DNA of 64,000 nucleotides. Origin: Actinomyces sp. oral taxon 414. GTDB lineage: Bacteria; Actinomycetota; Actinomycetes; Actinomycetales; Actinomycetaceae. Numbering within the stretch: the stretch's first letter is position 1; every line of letters begins with the position of its first letter. Both the position numbers and the translations under genes were made by a program. A model generated the notes under the pieces. The model had not been told where the DNA came from, made no database searches, and saw nothing but the letters and a program-made list of their open reading frames with translations. This document shows positions 56,737 through 64,000 of this stretch, one piece after another. Where the stretch lies: assembly GCF_001278845.1 (NCBI RefSeq), contig NZ_CP012590.1:682001-746000 (forward strand), written 5' to 3'.

Positions 56737-57495
56737 ATGAGCTACCAACTGAGCCCCTCCGCGGACCGGGGTGCCCTCCCGTCCGGGCGCGTCATGCCCC
56801 CGGGCGAGGAGGTCGCCTCCTTCGCCACCTACGCCGAGGCGCAGCACGCCGTCGACTCCCTGAGCGACGAGGGCTTCCCCGTCCAGTACCTGGCGATCGT
56901 GGGCACCGACCTGCGCCAGGTGGAGAACATCACCGGGCGGATGAGCTGGGGGAGGGCGGTGGCCTCGGGGGTCGGCTCGGGGCTGTGGATCGGGCTCTTC
57001 TTCGGGGCGATGCTCAGCTTCCTGGGCCCCTCGCGCAACAGCGGCGCCGTCTCCTTCGCGGCGGCGGTCATTATGGGCGTGGTGTGGGGGGTCCTGTTCC
57101 AGGTCATCGCCTACGCCCTGACGCGCGGCCGGCGGGACTTCACCTCCACCAGCTCCGTGGTCGCCTCCCGGTACTCCATTATTGCCGCGCGCGAGGCCCG
57201 GGCGGCCGCCCAGTCGCTCGCCGCGACGCCCGGCAACCTCAGCCGCGGGGGCGAGGCCGCCCGCCGGGCCGAGGAGCGGCGCCGGGCCCGCCTGGAGGCG
57301 TCCGACGGGCCGACCGCCTTCGGCTCGCGCCCCGACGAGCAGCCGCGCTTCGGGGTGCGCGTGCCCGAGGGCGAGGACCCCGCCGCCTATGCGCGCGGCG
57401 GGGCCGGCGAGGACGCGGCGGACGAGAGCGCGGCGGCGGGCGAGGACGCGGCGGGGCCGGCGGCGCCGTCGGACGGCAAGACCCCGGACGCCTGA
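56737..57495 (+). CDS. General stress protein 17M-like membrane protein
   Basis: A 252-residue protein. Residues ~20-60 (VASFATYAEAQHAVDSLSDE, VQYLAIVGTDLRQVENITGR) fit the YflT/GSP17M domain. Two glycine-rich hydrophobic helices follow (residues ~70-130), then RRDFTSTSSVVASRY and a long acidic Ala-rich tail. The role is unknown. ATG at 56737 sits 6 nt after GACCAT, a weak -10 match. Confidence 0.8.
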   Translation: MSYQLSPSADRGALPSGRVMPPGEEVASFATYAEAQHAVDSLSDEGFPVQYLAIVGTDLRQVENITGRMSWGRAVASGVGSGLWIGLFFGAMLSFLGPSRNSGAVSFAAAVIMGVVWGVLFQVIAYALTRGRRDFTSTSSVVASRYSIIAAREARAAAQSLAATPGNLSRGGEAARRAEERRRARLEASDGPTAFGSRPDEQPRFGVRVPEGEDPAAYARGGAGEDAADESAAAGEDAAGPAAPSDGKTPDA

Positions 57496-57510
57496 GACGA
57501 GGGGTTCGTC

Positions 57511-58365
57511 ATGTCCATCCCCGTTGGTCTGTCGACCTCCTCGGTCTACCCCGGCAACGCCGCCACCACCTTCCGTCTGGCCGGCGAGCTCGGCTACGAC
57601 GGCGTGGAGGTCATGGTGTGGTCCGAGCGCGTCACCCAGGACGCCAAGGCCCTGCTGGCCCTGGCCGCGCGCTACGACCAGCCGGTGCTGGCGATACACG
57701 CTCCCACGCTCCTGCTCACCCGCCCCGTGTTCGGGGCCGACCCCTGGCAGAAGGTGGACCGCTCCATCGACCTGGCGCAGGCGGTGGGCGCCCCCACGGT
57801 GGTCCTTCACCCGCCCTTCTTCTGGCAGACCCGCTACGCCCGGTCCTTCGTGCGCGGGGTCGACATGCGCGAACAGGTCGCCGACGTGCGCCTGGCGGTG
57901 GAGAACATGTTCACCTGGCGCCCGCGCTCGGGCCACTCCACGCGCGACTTCCAGGCCTACTCGCCCACCTGGGATCCGGTGGGCCAGGGCTACCGCTCGG
58001 TCACCCTGGACATCTCCCACGCGGCGACCTCCGGCTCGGACGCCCTGGCCATGGCCCGCGCCCTGGGCCCGACGCTATGCCACCTGCACCTGACCGACGG
58101 CGTGCCCGGCTTCCACGACGACCACCTCCTGCCCGGGCAGGGCAACCAGGACTGCGCCGGGGTGCTGGCGCACCTGGCCGCCACCGGCTTCGAGGCCGGC
58201 GGCGGCCAGGTCGTCGTCGAGGTCAACACCCGTGGCATGAGCCGGGAGCAGCGGCGCGAGGGCCTGGCCAGTGCCCTGGCCTTCGCCCGCGAGCACCTGG
58301 AGGGGGCGGGGAACACGGGGGCGGTGCGCATCCCCCCGCCCACGCGCAGGCGCTACCGCTCCTGA
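57511..58365 (+). CDS. Sugar phosphate isomerase/epimerase-like TIM-barrel protein
   Basis: The 284-residue product has the AP-endonuclease-2-type barrel pattern: GLSTSSVYPGN, ELGYDGVEVMVWSE, VGAPTVVLHPPFF, VENMF, TLDISHAATSG, LCHLHLTDGVPGFHDDHLLPGQG and VVVEVNTRG. The carboxylate and His residues of the metal site are present. The substrate is unknown. It follows the stress-protein gene by 15 nt. Confidence 0.88.
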   Translation: MSIPVGLSTSSVYPGNAATTFRLAGELGYDGVEVMVWSERVTQDAKALLALAARYDQPVLAIHAPTLLLTRPVFGADPWQKVDRSIDLAQAVGAPTVVLHPPFFWQTRYARSFVRGVDMREQVADVRLAVENMFTWRPRSGHSTRDFQAYSPTWDPVGQGYRSVTLDISHAATSGSDALAMARALGPTLCHLHLTDGVPGFHDDHLLPGQGNQDCAGVLAHLAATGFEAGGGQVVVEVNTRGMSREQRREGLASALAFAREHLEGAGNTGAVRIPPPTRRRYRS

Positions 58366-58427
58366 GGGCCCGCCGAGCGCCGTCGTCAATCCGCCGAGCG
58401 CCCGCCGCGCCGTCGGCCCGCGCCCGC

Positions 58428-59348
58428 CTAGCGGCAGTCGACGGCCTCGCGGCGGCGCTGCGAGGCGGGCTCGAGCTGGAAGGTGGTGTGGGTGATGCGC
58501 ACCGGGAAGTGCTCGGCCGCGCAGGTGCGCAGCGCCTCGAGGATGACGGCGGTGTGCCCGTCGGCCAGGCACTCGTCGCGTACGACGACGTGCGCCATGA
58601 GCACCGGCATTCCGGAGGACACGGTCCAGGCGTGCAGGTCGTGGACGTTCTCGACGTGGTCGACCCGCAGTATGTGGCGGCGCACCTCGGACAGGTCGAG
58701 GTCCTCGGGGGTGAAGTCCATGAGGACCCGTCCGGCCGCGCGCAGCAGGGCCGCGGCCCGGGGGACGATGAGGACGACGATGAGCAGGGAGGCGAGCGCG
58801 TCGGCCCGGGTCCATCCCGTCAGGGCGACGACGACGGCGGCCGTGATGACCCCCACCGAGCCCAGGGCGTCGCCCACGACCTCCAGGAAGGCGGCGCGCA
58901 CATTGAGGTTCTCCCCGCGCCCGCCGGCCAGGACGAGCATGGAGATGACATTGGCGGCCAGCCCGATCACGCCCATGACGAGCATGCCTTCGGCTTCGAT
59001 CTGGCCGGGCCCGATCAGGTCGCCGATGGCGCGCACGCCGACGACCACGCCGACGACGGCGAGCATGCCGGCCTGGAGGGCGGCGCCAATGACCTCGGCG
59101 CGGCGCATGCCCCAGGTGGAGCGGTCCGTCGCCGGCAGCGTCGACAGGTGCGCGGCGGTCAGGGCGATGATGAGTCCGGCGGCGTCGGTGAGCATATGGC
59201 CGGCGTCGGCCAGCAGGGCGAGGGAGCCGGTGAGCAGGCCGGTGACGACCTCGGCGACCAGGACGGTGGAGGTCAGGGCCAGGGCGATGGCCAGGCGCCC
59301 TCGCGAGGCCCCGGCGGCGTGGTCGTGGTCGTGGCCGGCGGCGCTCAT
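58428..59348 (-). CDS. Cation diffusion facilitator (Zn/Cd/Co efflux)
   Basis: The 306-residue product has an N-terminal HDHDHAAG cluster and six membrane segments. The metal motifs are LLADAGHMLTDAAGL and, in helix 5, DALGSVG. The cytosolic domain has VHDLHAWTVSSGMPVLMAHVVV, as in CzcD/ZitB. It exports divalent metals by proton exchange. The ATG overlaps the ArsR-type regulator stop by 4 nt, so the two are one operon. Confidence 0.93.
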   Translation of the reverse strand: MSAAGHDHDHAAGASRGRLAIALALTSTVLVAEVVTGLLTGSLALLADAGHMLTDAAGLIIALTAAHLSTLPATDRSTWGMRRAEVIGAALQAGMLAVVGVVVGVRAIGDLIGPGQIEAEGMLVMGVIGLAANVISMLVLAGGRGENLNVRAAFLEVVGDALGSVGVITAAVVVALTGWTRADALASLLIVVLIVPRAAALLRAAGRVLMDFTPEDLDLSEVRRHILRVDHVENVHDLHAWTVSSGMPVLMAHVVVRDECLADGHTAVILEALRTCAAEHFPVRITHTTFQLEPASQRRREAVDCR

Positions 59349-59713
59349 GACCGCTCCTCGGCGTCGCCCCCGCCGGGCGCGGCGGCGGAGGCGAGGGTGC
59401 GGGCGGCGACGAGGACGGCGGTCAGCTCGTCGGGGTGTTCCAAGGCGCTCACGCTGGCGCGGCCGTGGGTGTGGGTGGAGATGAGCCCGGCGGCGCGCAG
59501 GATCGCCAGGTGCTGGGAGACGGTCGACTGTGCCAGGCCGAGGTGCTCGGCGAGCTCGCCGACGCGGTGCTCGCCGCCGCGCAGGTGGGACAGGATCGCC
59601 AGGCGGGTGGGGTCGGCCAGGACGGACAGGACGGCGGCCAGGGCGGCGGCGTCGTGAACGGCGGAGGTGTCGTCGGCGCGGTCAGTGGGCAGGATCTCAT
59701 GAACAATCGCCAT
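59345..59713 (-). CDS. ArsR/SmtB-family metal-responsive repressor
   Basis: A 122-residue winged-helix protein with LADPTRLAILSHL, the recognition helix region GELAEHLGLAQSTVSQHLAILRAAGLI and the wing THTHGRASVSAL. The classic cysteine metal site of ArsR/CadC is missing; His and acidic residues near the ends could form a Zn site. It probably represses its own operon through the inverted repeat in its promoter. Start ATG 59713 is 6 nt after TATCAT. Confidence 0.92.
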   Translation of the reverse strand: MAIVHEILPTDRADDTSAVHDAAALAAVLSVLADPTRLAILSHLRGGEHRVGELAEHLGLAQSTVSQHLAILRAAGLISTHTHGRASVSALEHPDELTAVLVAARTLASAAAPGGGDAEERS

Positions 59714-59719
59714 AAAACG

Positions 59720-59750
59720 ATGATATCGGTATATGCCGATGTAATGTCAA
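59720..59750 (-). promoter_or_regulatory. Promoter and operator of the arsR-CDF operon
   Basis: On the minus strand TTGACA (59750-59745), a 19-nt spacer and TATCAT (59725-59720) form the promoter. Transcription would begin at the ATG. The inverted repeat ATCGG-N6-CCGAT at 59725-59740 fills the spacer and touches the -10 box, as expected for an ArsR/SmtB operator. The long 19-nt spacer is like that of promoters twisted by metal-responsive regulators. Confidence 0.7.
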
Positions 59751-59965
59751 GGGGTGTCATCACAATCCCTCCCGCTCCTCACCGAAACCGGCGGAAACGA
59801 CACGCGAGACCGGCGGAAAGTGCACATCCTGTGGATAACTCGGCGCGGTCGGGGGGCCGGCCGCGCGCCGGCGTCCCAATGCACCGGCGTCCCAGTGCGC
59901 CTGCCCCGGGGACGTCGGCGGGATGTCTTGTCAAGGCGGGGCCGGTGTCGAGCTCGCCGGGCGAC

Positions 59966-60040
59966 CCGCGAGCACGTCACTCGACCCGCGAGCACGTACC
60001 TCTAGCAGACGTGCTCGCGGGTCGAGTGACGTGCTCGCGG
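59966..60040. repeat. Perfect 32-bp inverted repeat in a 450-nt intergenic region
   Basis: The arm 59966-59997 is the exact reverse complement of 60009-60040; the loop is 11 nt (ACCTCTAGCAG). Each arm contains CGCGAGCACGT twice, separated by CACTCGACC. It lies about 160 nt past the aminopeptidase P stop. It could be a terminator, or a dispersed palindromic repeat. The rest of the gap (59751-60198) contains no gene I can support. A short tandem unit, GGCGTCCCARTGC, occurs near 59871-59900. Confidence 0.8.
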
Positions 60041-60198
60041 ACCAGGGCGGTACTCCCGCCGGACCGCCCACCAGATCCGCCCGCCCTCCACGGGGGAGGA
60101 GACCCGCGGGGCGCACCCCCGCCGCGTCGGGGGACTCGGCGCGTCTCCGGTGGGCGGCCGCGCTCGTGGGCTCGGGCTGGCGGAGGTGCGGGCGGGGC

Positions 60199-61782
60199 TC
60201 AGTCGGCGATGAGGCCGCTCACCCAGGCCTCGACGTCGTCGGGGCGCCGCGGGATCGCCGCCGTGAGGTACTCGGGGCGCCCGTCGGGGCGGATGACGAC
60301 GTCGTCCTCGATCCGCACCCCCATGCCGCGCAGCTCGGCGGGGACCAGCAGGTCGTCCTCGCGGAAGTACAGGCCCGGCTCGATGGTGAACACCATCCCG
60401 GACACCAGGAGCGCGTCCATGGACATCTCCCGGCGCGCCTGGGCGCAGTCGTGCACGTCCAGGCCCAGGTGGTGGCTGGTGCCGTGGACCATCCAGCGGC
60501 GGTGGTACTGGCCCTGGGGGGACAGGGAGTCCTCGGCGCTGACGCCCTCGGGCAGCAGGCCCCACTCGTGGAGCCGGCGGGCCAGGACCTCCATGGCGGC
60601 CGAGTGCAGGTCCCGGAAGCGGACCCCGCTCTCGCCCGCCCGGGCGAAGGCAGCGTCGGCCGCCTCCAGCACCGCCTCGTAGACGCGGCGCTGGGGGGCG
60701 GTGAAGCGCCCGTCCACGGGGATAGTGCGGGTCACGTCCGCGGTGTAGAGGGAGTCGACCTCCACGCCGGCGTCGACCAGGACCAGCTCGCCGGGGCGCA
60801 CCGGGCCGTCGTTGCCGATCCAGTGCAGGGTGTTGGCGTGGTTCCCGGCGGCGGCGATCGTGTCGTAGCCCAGGCCGTTGCCCTCCTCGCGGGCCCGGGC
60901 CCCGAAGGCCCCCTCCAGGACGCGCTCGCCGCGCCAGTGGCCCTTGGCCCGCGGGATGGAACGGATGAGGTCGTCGAAGCCGGCCTTGGTGGCGTCGACG
61001 GCGGCCTGGAGCTGGTCGATCTCCCAGGGGTCCTTGATCAGGCGCAGCTCGCTGGCGGCCTCCGCCAGGGCGTCGTCGACGCTCCGGGCGTCCTGGCCGT
61101 GGACCTGCCCGGCGGAGCGCCGGACCTGGTCCACCTGCGCGGTGACGGCGGCGTCGGCCTCGGTGATGACGCGCAGCTGCACGCCCTGGGCGCCCGCGTC
61201 CTTGGCCAGGGCGTCGGGAAGGGTGTCGATGTGGGCCGCGCGCAGGCCCGTGGCGGCCTCGACCTCCTCGATGGAGGGGCGCACCCCCACCCACAGCTCG
61301 CCGTAGCGCGGGTCGGCGTAGAACTCCTCGCTGGAGCGCGGGGCCCGCGGCCGGAAGTACAGCACCGCCTCGTGGGTGGGCCGGCCGGCGGCCGCCGGCA
61401 GCCCCGGCGGGGTCAGGGGCTCCAGGACGAGCACGGCGTCGGGCTCGAAGTCCGTGCCGGTGCCCGCCAGGTGTGAGAAGGCCGAGTGGGGGCGGAAGCG
61501 GTAGTCGCAGTCGTTGTTGCGGGTCTTGAGGGGGCCGGCCGGCAGGACCAGGCGCTCGCCGGGGAAGCGGGCGCCCAAAGACTCCCGCCGCTTGGCGGCC
61601 CACGGCGCGGCCTCGGACAGGGCGGGCGGGGCGTCGGGGCGCGGACCCCATCCGGAGCCGATGAAGTCCCGGAAGGCCTGGTTGGTCGGCTGCCGGGAGC
61701 GGTTGTTGCCGCGCTGCGCGAGGGACTGGGCCTCCTTCGGGGCCTCGGAGGAGCTGGGGGAGGGGGTCTGCGACTGGGTCAT
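60199..61782 (-). CDS. pepP: Xaa-Pro aminopeptidase (aminopeptidase P)
   Basis: PepP removes N-terminal residues before proline. The 527-residue product has an N-terminal creatinase-like domain (residues ~45-220, LAGTGTDFEPDAVLVLEP). The metallopeptidase domain shows LVLVDAGVEVDSLYTADVTRTIPVDG (two Asp), the metal His in HHLGLDVHD, and the Glu residues in FTIEPGLYF and GVRIEDDVV. GGGAGG lies 8 nt before the ATG. An earlier ATG 7 nt upstream runs into a stop after three codons. Confidence 0.93.
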   Translation of the reverse strand: MTQSQTPSPSSSEAPKEAQSLAQRGNNRSRQPTNQAFRDFIGSGWGPRPDAPPALSEAAPWAAKRRESLGARFPGERLVLPAGPLKTRNNDCDYRFRPHSAFSHLAGTGTDFEPDAVLVLEPLTPPGLPAAAGRPTHEAVLYFRPRAPRSSEEFYADPRYGELWVGVRPSIEEVEAATGLRAAHIDTLPDALAKDAGAQGVQLRVITEADAAVTAQVDQVRRSAGQVHGQDARSVDDALAEAASELRLIKDPWEIDQLQAAVDATKAGFDDLIRSIPRAKGHWRGERVLEGAFGARAREEGNGLGYDTIAAAGNHANTLHWIGNDGPVRPGELVLVDAGVEVDSLYTADVTRTIPVDGRFTAPQRRVYEAVLEAADAAFARAGESGVRFRDLHSAAMEVLARRLHEWGLLPEGVSAEDSLSPQGQYHRRWMVHGTSHHLGLDVHDCAQARREMSMDALLVSGMVFTIEPGLYFREDDLLVPAELRGMGVRIEDDVVIRPDGRPEYLTAAIPRRPDDVEAWVSGLIAD

Positions 61783-61808
61783 GGGGTCATCCTCCCACTG
61801 CGCCGGCC

Positions 61809-62904
61809 CTACTCGTCGCCCGGCAGGCGCACCCCGACCTGCTCGCGGGCCCGGGCCAGCACCCGCACGCAGGCCAGCGAGGCCTCCAGCGGGTGGAGGT
61901 CGGACTCGCGCCTCCCGGCGCCCACGAGGCGGCAGACCTCGGCCAGTTCGCGGGCGAGCACCGGGCCGCCGTCGTCCGGGTTCACCGACAGGTCCTGCTC
62001 GCCCTGCGGCCCGGTCAGGGAGATGCGGCGGGGCCACTGCACGTCGTCCAGGCTCAGGGCCAGGCCGTCGGAGGCGATCGAGGAGGGGGCGGCGCCCCGC
62101 GAGGTCTTGGAGTGCAGGCACACGACCTCCAGGTCCGTGGCCCGCCCGTCCGGCAGGGTCTCGTACTTCCAGGACGACGACGCCGTGCGAGTCCGCCCCC
62201 GAGTCCAGCAGGCGGCCGGTGGCCCGCACCCGCGCGGGCTCGCCGAACAGGTGGACGGCCATGGACACGGGGTAGACCCCCAGGTCCATGAGGCTGCCCC
62301 CGCCGGCCGCCGGGTCGAAGGCGGGCGGCAGGCCCCCGGCCCGGTAGGCGGTCATACGGCTGGAGAACTGCTCCTTGACCAGCAGGGCGCGGTGGGGGCC
62401 CGGGCCGTCGTCGAGCAGGGCGGGCAGGGCCTCGCGCACGACCCGCGCACCCGGCTCGAAGGCCGTCAGCCAGCCCTCCATGAGGAAGCGGTCGTTGCGC
62501 CGGGCCGCGGCGATCATCTCCTCGGCCTGGTGCGGGTGCAGGGCGAAGGGCTTCTCCACCAGCACGTGGTAGCCGGCCTCCAGGGCGGCGATGGCCTGCT
62601 CGGCGTGCAGGACATTGGGCGAGCCGACGTGGATCAGGTCGATCTCGGACCCGGCGCGCCGCCCGCCCTCCAGCATTTGCGCCGGCGAGGCGTAGGCGCG
62701 GGCGATGGAGTGGGCGGCGGCGAAGGCCTTGGCGCGCTCGAGGTGGGCGGAGGCGACGGCCACGACCTCGGCCCCGGGCACGGCGGCGACGGCCTCCATC
62801 ATCCAGCGGGCGATGAAGCCGGCGCCGATCAGGCCGATTCTGACAGGGGGCGCGGCAGAGGCGGCGGAAGGCTCGACGGCGGGCGCGGCGGCGGGCGTGC
62901 TCAT
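61809..62904 (-). pseudogene. Gfo/Idh/MocA-family oxidoreductase with a frameshift
   Basis: The N-terminal NAD-binding half is intact: VRIGLIGAGFIARWMMEAV, IDLIHVGSPNVLHAEQAIAAL, HVLVEKPFALHP and GGSLMDLGVYPVSMAVHLFG. At about 62169-62170 one extra C (plus strand) shifts the frame. The expected continuation KYETLPDGRATDLEVVCLHS and the end VCRLVGAGRRESDLHPLEAS lie in the next frame and stop at 61809. Without the shift it would be an ordinary ~365-residue dehydrogenase. It may be a real mutation or a sequencing error. It diverges from the PHP gene. Confidence 0.85.
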
Positions 62905-62943
62905 GGCCGCCATCCTCCCACGGCGCCCCCTACACTGGCGGGC

Positions 62944-63789
62944 GTGCGCATCGATCCCCACACCCATTCGGCCTGCTCGGACGGCACCGACTCGCCCGCC
63001 GACCTCATGGCCGCCGCCGCGAGGGCCGGCCTCGACGTCGTCGGGCTGACCGACCACGACACGACCGCCGGGTGGGCCGAGGCCGCGGCGGCCGTGGCCG
63101 ACACCGGCGTCGCCCTGCTGCGCGGGGCCGAGATCTCCTGCTCCGACGACGGCGTGACCCTCCACCTGCTCGCCTACCTGTTCGACCCCGACGACGCCGC
63201 CCTGACGGCCGCCCTGGAGGAGGTGCGGACCTCGCGGGCCGGGCGCGGTGAGCGCATGGTCGAGCGCCTGGCCGCCGACTACCCCATCACCTGGAGCGAC
63301 GTGGCGGCGCGCGCCGCCGGCGCCGAGACCATCGGCCGGCCCCATATCGCCGACGCCCTCGTGGCGGCCGGCTGCTTCCCCGACCGCGCCGCCGCCTTCG
63401 CCGGCCCCCTGGCGACCTCCAGCCCCTACTACGTGCGCCACCGGGCCCTGGACCCCGTGGAGGCCTGTCGGCTCGTGCGCGCCGCCGGGGGCGTGCCCGT
63501 GGCGGCCCACCCGCGGGCGGCCTCCCGCCAGCGGCGCCTCGTGCCCGACGAGACCTTCGCGCGCATGGCCGAGGCCGGTCTGGCCGCCCTGGAGGTCGAC
63601 CACCGCGACCACGGACCCGTCCAGCGCGAGCAGGCCCGGCGCCTGGCCCTGAGCCTGGGCCTGGGGTGCTCGGGCTCCTCGGACTACCACGGCGCCGGCA
63701 AACCCAACCGCCTGGGGGAGAACCTCATGCCCCCCGAGCTGCTGGAGCGGATCGTGGCCGAGGGGGTCCTGCCGCTGGTGACGCCGTAG
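62944..63789 (+). CDS. PHP-domain phosphoesterase
   Basis: The 281-residue product has the four PHP motifs with their metal ligands: DPHTHSACSDGT, LTDHDTTAGW, GAEISCSDD and VAAHPRAAS, with a final GSSDYHGAGKPN. This resembles the TrpH/YciV nucleotidase class acting on 3',5'-bisphosphates or RNA ends; the substrate is not proven. TACACT at 62931-62936 ends 7 nt before the GTG at 62944, predicting a leaderless mRNA. Confidence 0.93.
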   Translation: MRIDPHTHSACSDGTDSPADLMAAAARAGLDVVGLTDHDTTAGWAEAAAAVADTGVALLRGAEISCSDDGVTLHLLAYLFDPDDAALTAALEEVRTSRAGRGERMVERLAADYPITWSDVAARAAGAETIGRPHIADALVAAGCFPDRAAAFAGPLATSSPYYVRHRALDPVEACRLVRAAGGVPVAAHPRAASRQRRLVPDETFARMAEAGLAALEVDHRDHGPVQREQARRLALSLGLGCSGSSDYHGAGKPNRLGENLMPPELLERIVAEGVLPLVTP

Positions 63790-63840
63790 CCGCCGCAGCC
63801 GCCTCCGACCAGCCCGCCTCCGACCCCGACCCGATCCCCG

Positions 63841-64000
63841 ATGCTCGACTCCGTCTTCGACCCCACCCTCTTCGCCACGGCCTTCACCACGGTCCTGGTC
63901 ATCCAGGACCCGCTGGGGGCGATCCCCATCTTCCTGTCGCTCACCAGCCGGCAGACGGACCGCGAGCGCCGGTCCTCGGCGCGCCAGGCCACGCTGGTGT
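63841..64000 (+). CDS. MarC-family membrane protein, N-terminal part (runs off the window)
   Basis: The first 53 codons read LFATAFTTVLVIQDPLGAIPIFLSLTSRQTD, the first membrane segment and DPLGAIPIFL motif of the MarC/UPF0056 family (usually ~200 residues). The family's role is unknown despite the name. The ATG at 63841 lacks a clear ribosome site. The gene is cut by the window end. Confidence 0.85.
   Translation, partial: MLDSVFDPTLFATAFTTVLVIQDPLGAIPIFLSLTSRQTDRERRSSARQATLV

Noticed and set aside
60199-63690. One 1163-codon minus-strand open frame
   Set aside because: It joins pepP, the frameshifted oxidoreductase and antisense of the PHP gene because high GC makes stops rare. Domain borders and starts define separate genes.

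Overview
The window is high-GC DNA from an actinobacterium, most likely Actinomyces or a close oral relative. The reasons are the codon bias, a DUF3117 gene, a type I-E CRISPR repeat, a DapE lysine route and promoters that sit directly on start codons. This placement is an inference from gene content, not from a marker sequence.

Layout: The left edge holds the 5' part of cas3 (minus strand), a 47-codon gene of unknown function and fossil CRISPR repeats of opposite polarity. Next come a ZTP-type riboswitch and the folate pair glyA-folD, then acylphosphatase, exonuclease III, carbamate kinase and an orphan NADAR (DarT1-type) antitoxin. From 6.6 to 8.9 kb lies a decayed IS5-like element interrupted by an intact IS630-family element. 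From 8.9 to 22.4 kb lies one giant CRISPR array. I count 197 repeats (12 + 185) and 196 spacers, split once by an IS256-family element inside a spacer. Repeat decay at the left end and repeat polarity put the leader on the right, about 22.4 kb, and crRNA transcription on the minus strand.

From 22.5 kb on the content is chromosomal housekeeping. A MacAB-like efflux operon (minus) is followed by galactokinase, a 2H phosphoesterase, a YihY-type membrane protein and ManC. A nucleoside import and salvage block (30.3-39.0 kb) holds a BMP lipoprotein, an ABC ATPase, two permeases, a fused cytidine deaminase-thymidine phosphorylase, an unrecognised cysteine-peptidase-like protein and DeoC. These could import nucleosides, release their bases and break deoxyribose phosphate down. 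A Zn/Mn ABC importer (39.1-42.8 kb), phosphoglucomutase, a GNAT protein, DapE, a PrsW-like protease, a LOG protein and DUF3117 follow. Then come an O-methyltransferase, TatA/B, Mrp, an acyltransferase-3/SGNH protein, DUF1003 and MgtE_N/CBS proteins, an ArsR-CDF metal efflux pair, aminopeptidase P, a frameshifted Gfo/Idh/MocA gene, a PHP phosphoesterase and the start of a marC gene.

Regulation seen directly: many genes have a TANNNT box ending 6-8 nt before the start codon, as expected for leaderless mRNAs. Others use clear Shine-Dalgarno sites, and many operon genes overlap by 4 nt (ATGA or GTGA).
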